This document shows, in pieces, positions 1 to 5,060 of a stretch of DNA of 5,060 bases; the stretch's first letter is position 1, and each line of letters opens with the position of its first letter. Where the stretch lies: positions 1-5,060 of the forward strand of contig JBBRTW010000496.1 in the NCBI GenBank assembly GCA_038244055.1. The letters are read 5' to 3'. Source of the stretch: DASPKW01 sp038244055 (GTDB taxonomy: Bacteria > Planctomycetota > Phycisphaerae > Tepidisphaerales > Tepidisphaeraceae). The translations under genes and the position numbers were made by a program. Below the pieces are notes generated by a model. That model saw only the letters and a program-made list of their open reading frames with translations. It was not told the origin of the DNA and did no database searches.

Positions 1-1705
1 CGGCGGTTGAGCAACGCGGCGGATTGGCCTTTTCTGCGCCGCTTGGGAGAGGGAGTAAGACAAGACCCTCACCCCCGCCCTCTCCCGAGTACAGGCGAGA
101 GAGCAAATGCGATGCGCCATCGGGTTGAGCCGAAGCGCCTTCAGGGCGCGGGCGCGATGCAGGCCGGCCGCCCTCGCGCGTAGCAGGCCCGCCACTGCCG
201 CGCGTGGCCGCCCCCGGCCGGGTCGTCGGCTGTTTGACCGACACCTTCGAGCCGGGCTGAAGCTTGTCGACGCCATCGGTCACGACCATCTCGCCGGGCG
301 TCAGCCCGCTCTCGATCACCGTTCGATCCCCCTCGGATGGGCCGATGACCACATTGCGCACCTCCACCGTCTGCTCCGGCCGATCGCCACCCCCTCCTCC
401 ACCACCGCCACCACCGCCACCTCCAGGCCCGCCACCACCCCGACCCCCGCCCGCGCCTCCACCACTACGTCCGCCGCCCGCGCGTCCGCCATCACCCGCG
501 CCATCGCTCCCGCCGCGCTCGGCTTGGCCGCCCGACGTAATCGCCGGCATCGTCGCGGGCTGAGATGCGGCTCCCTCCACATGATCGCCATCCGGCCGCC
601 GCTTCATCTTTGCTTCGCCCATCCCCTCGCCCTTGACCACATACACATAAGTAATCCCCTCCGGCCCGCGCTGGATCGCCGCCGACGGCACAATCGTCAC
701 GCCCTCGCGCGTATCCACCAGCAGCCGCGCGTTGACGAACTGATTCGGAAAAAGCATCGAATCCTTATTGTCGAACCGCGCCTTGATGCGCACCGTTCCC
801 GAGCCGGGATCGACCTGGTTATCCACCGCCAGCAGCGTCCCCGCATCGAGCTTGTTCTTTCGATCGCGATCGTAGGCATCGACCTCCAGCGGCTTGCCCG
901 TGGCGATCCGCTTCATCAGCAGCGGGATGTTGTCCTGCGCCAGATTGAAGATGACCGTGATCGGCTGAAGCTGCGTGATGACCACCAGGCCATTGGGATC
1001 GCTCGGGTGGACCATGTTCCCCTCATCCACCATTTTCAACCCGATGCGCCCGGAAATCGGGGCGTTAATCTTGGTATAGATCAATTGCAGGTTCGCCGCA
1101 TCGATCAACCCCTGGTCGATCTTGACGGCCGCCTCGTATTGGTTGACCAGCGAGCGCTGCGTATCCACCTGCTGCTTGGGGATCGCATCCTGGGCGATCA
1201 GATCGCGCTCCAGGTCCAGCCGCGCGTTCTTAAGCTGGGCTGCATCGCGGGCCATCTGCCCCTCAGCGCCGGTAAGCTGCACTTGAAATGGCCGGGGGTC
1301 GATTTCGAAAAGCGGTTTGCCCGCATCGACCATCTGCCCTTCGGTGAATTTAATCTTGTCGATCTGGCCATCGATCCGGCTGCGGACGATGACATTGTTC
1401 AGCGGTGTCACCGTGCCCAGGCCGGTCAGATAAATCGGCAGGTCCCCTTTGACCGCCGTCGCCGCCAGCACCGGCACCGCACCGCCCGCGCCCCGCCCGC
1501 CGGGCTTGCCATCCTTCGCATCGCCGCCGGCGCGATTGAACCACCAGATCGCGAATGCCCCGCCCGCCAGTACCACCAACACGATCAACCAGATCCACCA
1601 GTGCCCGCCCCCTTCCTGCGGGCGATCCGGCGGCGGCTCAATGGATTGAACCGGCACGGGGATGGGAGGCGGTTTCATCTGCGGCGGGGCCTGATGGGTG
1701 GACAT
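1..1705 (-). CDS. mdtA: MdtA-like RND efflux periplasmic adaptor (membrane fusion protein), 3' end outside window
   Basis: Adaptor that would link an inner-membrane RND pump to an outer-membrane channel. I translated this frame by hand: 568 codons from ATG at 1705 with no stop before the left edge. Residues 1-35 are Pro-rich and probably cytoplasmic; 36-56 form a membrane anchor (WWIWLIVLVVLAGGAFAIWW). Lipoyl halves lie at about 105-136 (VRSRIDGQ, FTEGQMVDAGKPLFEIDP) and 209-232 (NAPISGRIGLK), separated by an alpha-hairpin with AIPKQQVDTQ. The beta-barrel contains LLAVDNQVDPGSGTVRIKAR and FPNQFVNARLLVDT, which match E. coli MdtA as I remember it nearly word for word. The membrane-proximal domain (about 336-490) contains VVTDGVDKLQPGSKV and is split by a glycine-rich insert. 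Residues after about 491 are a Pro/Arg/Gly tail. In-frame ATGs also occur at 1804 and 1858, but codons there are unlike the gene (AGG, AGT, ATA, TGT), so I chose 1705; its Shine-Dalgarno is weak. Family call is firm, substrate unknown. Confidence 0.9.
   Translation of the reverse strand, partial: MSTHQAPPQMKPPPIPVPVQSIEPPPDRPQEGGGHWWIWLIVLVVLAGGAFAIWWFNRAGGDAKDGKPGGRGAGGAVPVLAATAVKGDLPIYLTGLGTVTPLNNVIVRSRIDGQIDKIKFTEGQMVDAGKPLFEIDPRPFQVQLTGAEGQMARDAAQLKNARLDLERDLIAQDAIPKQQVDTQRSLVNQYEAAVKIDQGLIDAANLQLIYTKINAPISGRIGLKMVDEGNMVHPSDPNGLVVITQLQPITVIFNLAQDNIPLLMKRIATGKPLEVDAYDRDRKNKLDAGTLLAVDNQVDPGSGTVRIKARFDNKDSMLFPNQFVNARLLVDTREGVTIVPSAAIQRGPEGITYVYVVKGEGMGEAKMKRRPDGDHVEGAASQPATMPAITSGGQAERGGSDGAGDGGRAGGGRSGGGAGGGRGGGGPGGGGGGGGGGGGGDRPEQTVEVRNVVIGPSEGDRTVIESGLTPGEMVVTDGVDKLQPGSKVSVKQPTTRPGAATRGSGGPATREGGRPASRPRPEGASAQPDGASHLLSRLYSGEGGGEGLVLLPLPSGAEKANPPRCSTA
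45..103. repeat. REP-like palindromic repeat (GGGAGAGGG / CCCTCTCCC)
   Basis: GGGAGAGGG at 45-53 is the exact reverse complement of CCCTCTCCC at 78-86, with 24 bases between. A second, shorter pairing joins CTCTC at 80-84 to GAGAG at 97-101 across CCGAGTACAGG. Sequences of the form CCCTCACCCC..CCTCTCCC followed by a GAGTAC-type loop are, to my knowledge, dispersed intergenic repeats in several GC-rich bacteria. Only one copy is visible here, so dispersal cannot be shown. There is no T-tract, so it is not a classical intrinsic terminator. It is translated in frame as part of the tail of the MdtA-like ORF. Confidence 0.5.
386..424 (-). repeat. Trinucleotide repeat encoding 13 consecutive glycines
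   Basis: GGN codons, largely alternating GGT and GGC, encode residues 428-440 of the MdtA-like protein. The plus strand shows it as CCACCGCCACCACC-type repeats. It is the core of a longer Gly/Ser/Ala/Arg-rich stretch (about residues 391-440). As a three-base repeat it can gain or lose units without shifting frame, so copy number may vary between strains; that is an inference. Confidence 0.85.
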
Positions 1706-1808
1706 GGTGTTTTTCCGCGGGGTCGCCGGATCGGAGGGCTCGAGAATGACTCCGCCGCCGGACGCTGATCCTATCTTACTCCTGGGGCCGATGTCTGCGC
1801 GCATATAA

Positions 1809-1838
1809 TCAATACAGTACAGCCAGGCGGGTTTCCAA
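1809..1838 (-). promoter_or_regulatory. Weak candidate sigma-70-type promoter for the efflux adaptor
   Basis: On the minus strand TTGGAA (1838-1833) could be a -35 box, with TATTGA (1814-1809) as a poor -10 after an 18-base gap; only three of six -10 positions match. The patch is the most AT-rich part of the spacer and lies downstream of the 7-2-7 palindrome, a sensible place for an activated promoter. The match is poor enough that chance is a real alternative. Confidence 0.2.
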
Positions 1839-1866
1839 ATCGACTGCGAACAGACCATCTACTGCG

Positions 1867-1882
1867 TATGCCATTTGGCATA
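1867..1882. promoter_or_regulatory. Perfect 7-2-7 inverted repeat, candidate operator
   Basis: TATGCCA-TT-TGGCATA is a perfect palindrome of 7-base arms around a 2-base spacer, starting two bases after the regulator's stop codon and about 160 bases upstream of the efflux ATG. NarL/FixJ-family regulators are known to bind as dimers to inverted heptamers, and NarL itself prefers 7-2-7 spacing. The arm sequence is not the NarL heptamer, so only the geometry matches. It could instead be a weak RNA hairpin at the 3' end of the regulator message or a site for another protein. Confidence 0.4.
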
Positions 1883-1884
1883 GC

Positions 1885-2523
1885 TTATGGCTTGAGTTGA
1901 AAAATGCCCCGCTGGATCGCGATGGAAACCGCATGCGCGCGGTCCTCCGCCCGCAGCTTCTCCAGGATGTTCTGCACGTGCATCTTGATCGTGCCCACCG
2001 CCGTCCCCAGGTGCTCGGCGATCTCCTTGTTCGACATCCCCTTCGATACCAGCGACAACACCTCCACCTCGCGCGGCGTCAGCGCCGCATGGCCAAACGG
2101 CTCGCTCATCCGCTCCAATACCTCGGCCGGCATCAAGCGCTTGCCCCCATGCACCGTTCGAATCGCCCGCAACACCTCCGTATGCACCATCTCCTTGAGC
2201 AGATAGCCGCGCACCCCCGCATCGATCGCCCGGTAAATCTCCTGATCCCCGTCAAAACTCGTCAGCGCGATGATGTTCGCCTGCGGGAAATCCTTGCGAA
2301 TCCGCTTCACCGCCTCGATGCCATCCAACTTCGGCATCCGCAGATCCATCAGCGTCACATCCGGCCGAAATTGATTGAACATCGCCACCGCCTGCTCGCC
2401 ATCCTCGGCCTCCCCGACCAGCTCGATATCCGCCTCGTTTTCCAGAATCGATGCGATCCCCTTGCGCACCAGCGGATGGTCATCGACACAAAGCACGCGA
2501 ATTTTTGGAGTTTCATCCGACAT
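1885..2523 (-). CDS. NarL/FixJ-family response regulator (REC + LuxR-type HTH)
   Basis: Cytoplasmic two-component transcription factor, 212 residues, the normal length for the family and complete. The receiver domain (about 7-122) has the acidic pair Asp14-Asp15, the phospho-acceptor Asp60 in LMDLRMP, Thr88-Ser89 and the conserved Lys110 (GYLLKE), so all phosphorylation and switch residues are present. The LuxR-type HTH spans about 148-190 (LTPREVEVL, GMSNKEIAEHL, VGTIKMHVQNILEKL). ATG at 2523 is followed directly by the receiver fold; AGGGGGA at 2543-2537 lies inside the end of the kinase gene and is somewhat far (about 13 bases) for a ribosome site, so translational coupling to the kinase is likely. 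Only 9 bases separate the two genes. The partner kinase is of the HisKA_3 class, the class that normally pairs with NarL-type regulators. Its targets are not shown by sequence; the downstream efflux gene is the best candidate. Confidence 0.97.
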   Translation of the reverse strand: MSDETPKIRVLCVDDHPLVRKGIASILENEADIELVGEAEDGEQAVAMFNQFRPDVTLMDLRMPKLDGIEAVKRIRKDFPQANIIALTSFDGDQEIYRAIDAGVRGYLLKEMVHTEVLRAIRTVHGGKRLMPAEVLERMSEPFGHAALTPREVEVLSLVSKGMSNKEIAEHLGTAVGTIKMHVQNILEKLRAEDRAHAVSIAIQRGIFQLKP

Positions 2524-2532
2524 AGCTGCGCT

Positions 2533-5060
2533 TCAATCCCCCTGGCTCAATTCATCGCCCTGAGTAATGACACCCGAACCGCGCCGAACGTTATCGAGAG
2601 TCAGCGACATTTCGATCGTCGTCCCGCGCCCGGGCTCGCTCTGAACCTTCAAATCCGCGCCGATCTGGACCGCCCGCTCGCGCATGCCAATCAGCCCATA
2701 ATGCCCCTCGCCATCGCCGCCGCCGGCCGACTTATCGAAGCCAATCCCATCATCCGCAATGACAAGCGTCATCGCCGCCGCGCTCCCGCTCAGCTCAACT
2801 TGCACCGTCCGCGCCCGCGCATGCCGCACGATATTCGTCACCGCTTCCTGCGCGATCTTCACTACGTTGTACTCGAGTTCCCGATCCAGCGGCCACGTCT
2901 GATCCGTCAATTTCATTCTCAAGCGCAGCGGCGTGGTCTCGGTGAGCTGCTTGACCATCCGCTCGATCGCCGCCGCCAGTCCCTGCTGCGCCTCCTGCCC
3001 CGCCCGCAGCCCGGCCACCGAGCGCCGCGCCTCGCGCATGCAGACGGCCGCATCGCGGATGATCTCCTCCAGCGTCCCGCGCTCGCCGGTCGAGGGCAGC
3101 CGCGCCGCCAGTGCCTGCATCTCCATCGTCACCCCCGAAAATCCCTGCAACAGCGTATCGTGCAGTTCCCGCGCGATCCGCCCGCGCTCCACCAGGATCA
3201 TCTCCAGCCGATCCTTCACCCCGCGCACCTTCCACCGATACGCCAGCCCCGCCAGCCCGATCAGCACGATCGCGCAGGCCGGATAAAACCACCAGCGCTG
3301 ATGCAGATGCGGCGCGAGCGCAAACTCCACCGGCGTCGAATCGCCCGTCGTTCCATCCACGTTCGTCGCCATCACCCGGAACCGGTATCGCCCCGGCGGC
3401 AGATTCGTGTAGTACGCCTCGCGCCGCGTTCCCGCCTCCACCCAATCCTTGTCGAACCCCTCCAGCCAGTATTTGAAGGTGATCCGCGGCGGCGAAACAA
3501 AACTCAGCGCTGTGTAATGAAACTCCAGGTTCCGCTGCCCGGCCGGCAACCATTCAATCTCCGCCGCCGTCTCCCGCTTGCCATCGACGATCACCTCTTC
3601 CACCACCACCGGCGGCGCTGTCAATTTCGGCCGCAGCCGCTCGGGATCGATCACCGTTACCCCCCGGATCGTCGCGAACCACAACCGCCCATCGCTCATC
3701 TTCCACGCCGCCGGCTGAACCCCCGGCTTGCACTGGATCGTCCGCTGCGCATCGGTCGGACTGAAAGGCGAACACGTTACCATCTTCAACTGCCTGGCCG
3801 CGAACTTCTTCAAATCCCCCCGCGCCACCGAAAAAATCCCCTTGCTGCAGGCCATCCAGAGCCGATCCTGGTCATCCGCCACGATCCCGTAGATATCATC
3901 GTCGAACAGCCCATCGCGCACGGTCAATTTTACGCCCTTCCCCTTCTCGATCATCATCATGCCCCCGCCCAGCGTGCCGAGCCAGAGAATCCCCTCCCCA
4001 TCGCGATAAAAAGTATCCACATCCGCCGACAGCGCGCCATCTCCTTCGAAATGATATTCCCGAAGCGCCAAACCCTCGCACGAATACAGTTTCCCACCCT
4101 CCATCGCCGCCAGAATCGCCCCGCCGCCTCCTTCCACCATCGCCCGCACCGGCACCCGCACCGCCTCCCCATCCCCATTCAATTTCGCCTCCACCAATTT
4201 CCCCTCCCGCAGCGAGGACACACCCGTTGCAGTCCCCACCCACAGCACCCCCGCGCGATCCATCAGCAGACAGCGCACATCCCCCGCCAGCCCGCGTTTT
4301 CCATCGGACCCCTGCACCACCCAACCGCCCACCACCCGGCTCACTCCCTTGTCGCCTCCCACCCACAATCCCCCGCTCCCATCCGCCGCCAGCGCACGAA
4401 CATTATTGCTCACCATCGGTATCGTCGAAAACCGCCGGCCATCGAACTTCGCCAGCCCCGCATCCAAAGTCCCCACCCACACCGTGCCCTTGCCATCCCC
4501 CATCACCGGGCCGGTATCGTTGCTCGGCAATCCATCGCTGGCCGTGAATGGCACGATCCGCCGGTCGAGAAACTGATTCAGCCCATGCTTGGTCGCCACC
4601 CAAAGCGCGCCATCGCGGTCTTCATGCAGGCTGTAAACCGTGCTCTGCGACAAGCCCTCTTTCGTGCCGAAACTTTCGATCTCCCCCTGCTTGAGCCGAC
4701 AAAATCCCGCCTTGGTCCCCGCCCAGACAATGCCATCGCGCCCGACCGTCACGCAATAAACCTGGTTGTCGCCCAGCCCCTCACTCATCGTATACAGTTT
4801 TTCAATATTCCCTTTCCGCGCCAGTAGTCCGCCGCTGCTGGCGATCCAGACCGTCCCCTCCGCGCTGCAGGCCATGTCGTAAATCGTCGCCCGCGCCGGC
4901 AGGCTCGTCAGCGCGATCGCATTGAAGCGCTGCCCATCCCACTCCCACACCAGGGCCCCCGGGGCGGCCCCCGCCCCCAGGCCCCCCGCCCCCCCCGCCC
5001 CCCCCCCCCCCCCCCGCCCGCCCCCCCCCCCCCCCGCCCCCCCCCCCCCCCCCACACCCC
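2533..5060 (-). CDS. Propeller-type sensor histidine kinase (Reg_prop, Y_Y_Y, TM, HisKA_3, HATPase_c), N-terminus missing
   Basis: Membrane sensor kinase partner of the adjacent regulator. Residue numbers count from GTG 5055, which is only a convenience: the true start lies outside. About ten propeller repeats are visible at 55-474, with cores such as GIVWAGTKAGF, GTVWVGTLDAG, GVLWVGTATGV and DGRLWFATIRGV; the one near 300-328 is degenerate. A Y_Y_Y domain follows at about 503-570 (FKYWLEGFDKDW, NLPPGRYRFRVMATN), then one membrane helix at 588-606. HisKA_3 contains the phospho-acceptor His632 (RIARELHDTLLQGFSG). The ATPase domain has the N-box with Asn741 (IAQEAVTNIVRHA), DDGIGFD at 768-774, YGLIGMRERA and GRGT. 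All catalytic motifs are intact. No HAMP, PAS or receiver domain is visible. The propellers and Y_Y_Y should be extracytoplasmic; the ligand is unknown. Residues before about 35 come from the C-rich window end and are not credible. Confidence 0.95.
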   Translation of the reverse strand, partial: GVGGGGGAGGGGGGRGGGGGAGGAGGLGAGAAPGALVWEWDGQRFNAIALTSLPARATIYDMACSAEGTVWIASSGGLLARKGNIEKLYTMSEGLGDNQVYCVTVGRDGIVWAGTKAGFCRLKQGEIESFGTKEGLSQSTVYSLHEDRDGALWVATKHGLNQFLDRRIVPFTASDGLPSNDTGPVMGDGKGTVWVGTLDAGLAKFDGRRFSTIPMVSNNVRALAADGSGGLWVGGDKGVSRVVGGWVVQGSDGKRGLAGDVRCLLMDRAGVLWVGTATGVSSLREGKLVEAKLNGDGEAVRVPVRAMVEGGGGAILAAMEGGKLYSCEGLALREYHFEGDGALSADVDTFYRDGEGILWLGTLGGGMMMIEKGKGVKLTVRDGLFDDDIYGIVADDQDRLWMACSKGIFSVARGDLKKFAARQLKMVTCSPFSPTDAQRTIQCKPGVQPAAWKMSDGRLWFATIRGVTVIDPERLRPKLTAPPVVVEEVIVDGKRETAAEIEWLPAGQRNLEFHYTALSFVSPPRITFKYWLEGFDKDWVEAGTRREAYYTNLPPGRYRFRVMATNVDGTTGDSTPVEFALAPHLHQRWWFYPACAIVLIGLAGLAYRWKVRGVKDRLEMILVERGRIARELHDTLLQGFSGVTMEMQALAARLPSTGERGTLEEIIRDAAVCMREARRSVAGLRAGQEAQQGLAAAIERMVKQLTETTPLRLRMKLTDQTWPLDRELEYNVVKIAQEAVTNIVRHARARTVQVELSGSAAAMTLVIADDGIGFDKSAGGGDGEGHYGLIGMRERAVQIGADLKVQSEPGRGTTIEMSLTLDNVRRGSGVITQGDELSQGD
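4951..5060. repeat. Extreme poly-C low-complexity end of window, probable assembly or sequencing artefact
   Basis: After normal coding sequence, the plus strand turns gradually into C-only sequence, with C runs of 18 (4998-5015), 15 (5021-5035) and 17 (5037-5053) bases broken by single G or A. On the kinase strand it would encode about 34 residues of mostly Gly and Ala where propeller blades are expected. The loss of the propeller pattern exactly here suggests unreliable sequence at a contig edge rather than a real linker, but the window alone cannot prove it. Confidence 0.7.

Larger units (their letters stand above)
1706..1884. other. Intergenic spacer between response regulator and efflux adaptor
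   Basis: This is the only non-coding stretch of any size and the natural place for the efflux promoter. It is less GC-rich than the genes around 1800-1880. It holds a 7-2-7 palindrome (1867-1882), two direct copies of ACTGCG (1843-1848 and 1861-1866), and AGGAGT on the minus strand (1783-1778), which is 72 bases from the chosen ATG and too far to serve it. The efflux reading frame stays open up to ATG 1858, just after an in-frame TAG at 1861-1859, but the codons look non-coding. I see no intrinsic terminator with a U-tract after the regulator gene, so some read-through from the kinase/regulator operon is possible. Confidence 0.7.

Noticed and set aside
45..103. Intrinsic terminator at the left-edge palindrome
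   Set aside because: The loop is long, there is no T-tract on either strand, and the open frame of the efflux gene runs through it.
260..271. Adjacent HindIII (AAGCTT) and SalI (GTCGAC) sites, as in a cloning polylinker
   Set aside because: They encode VDKL within the conserved DGVDKLQPG of the MdtA family, so they arise from normal coding sequence and not from vector.
264..563. Plus-strand proline-rich 99-residue protein
   Set aside because: The polyproline is simply the complement of the poly-Gly codons of the efflux adaptor.
107..1768. 553-codon open frame on the plus strand at the left of the window
   Set aside because: It is the shadow of the MdtA-like gene, which runs the other way and matches the family over its whole core. 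The plus-strand product has no recognisable domain and is Arg/His/Pro-rich.
1804..1809. Perfect TATAAT on the plus strand
   Set aside because: No -35 box lies at a suitable distance upstream and no plus-strand gene follows; rightward transcription would only run antisense to the regulator.
3554..3775. Small minus-strand frames inside the kinase gene (also near 2795-3553 and 3896-4366)
   Set aside because: They overlap the kinase frame in other phases, and their Gly/Ala/Arg-rich products show no domain while the kinase frame carries all the motifs. There is no sign of a frameshift.
1897..4827. 976-codon open frame on the plus strand opposite the kinase and regulator
   Set aside because: It lies antiparallel to two genes with intact catalytic motifs. 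Its translation is rich in His, Arg and Pro with no recognisable domain, the usual shadow of GC-ending codons on the other strand.

Overview
The window reads as a minus-strand block from a GC-rich bacterial chromosome or metagenome contig. Read right to left in transcription order, it holds a two-component sensor kinase (N-terminus missing), its NarL/FixJ-type response regulator, a 179-base spacer, and an MdtA-like membrane fusion protein of an RND efflux pump (C-terminal end missing). No RNA genes, CRISPR arrays, insertion sequences or plus-strand genes could be supported.

Organism: the codons are strongly GC-ending. Large periplasmic-propeller kinases of the Reg_prop / Y_Y_Y / HisKA_3 type are common in Acidobacteria, Verrucomicrobia, Planctomycetota and Bacteroidetes, and the GC content argues against Bacteroidetes. 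Short Pro/Ala/Thr/Arg stretches in the efflux protein (SQPATMP, TTRPG) and a GGGAGAGGG/CCCTCTCCC palindrome near the left edge make me lean towards Planctomycetota (Phycisphaerae-like). This is an inference, not a demonstrated placement.

Layout: bases 1-1705 (-) encode the MdtA-like adaptor, which is still open at the left edge. Bases 1706-1884 are the only intergenic region; they carry a perfect 7-2-7 inverted repeat next to the regulator's stop codon and at best a weak promoter. Bases 1885-2523 (-) encode the response regulator. Bases 2533-5060 (-) encode the kinase, open at the right edge. The last ~110 bases are almost pure C on the plus strand and are probably not trustworthy sequence.

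How the parts fit: kinase and regulator are 9 bases apart and surely form one operon and one signalling pair. An extracytoplasmic propeller/Y_Y_Y sensor would control autophosphorylation of a cytoplasmic His, which phosphorylates Asp60 of the regulator, which binds DNA through its LuxR-type HTH. The efflux adaptor lies directly downstream in the same orientation behind a spacer containing a NarL-geometry palindrome, so the simplest hypothesis is that the pair controls an RND efflux operon whose pump genes lie beyond the left edge. The gene families are well known. The unusual points are the linkage, the glycine-rich insert in the adaptor, the repeat translated in its tail, and the damaged right edge.
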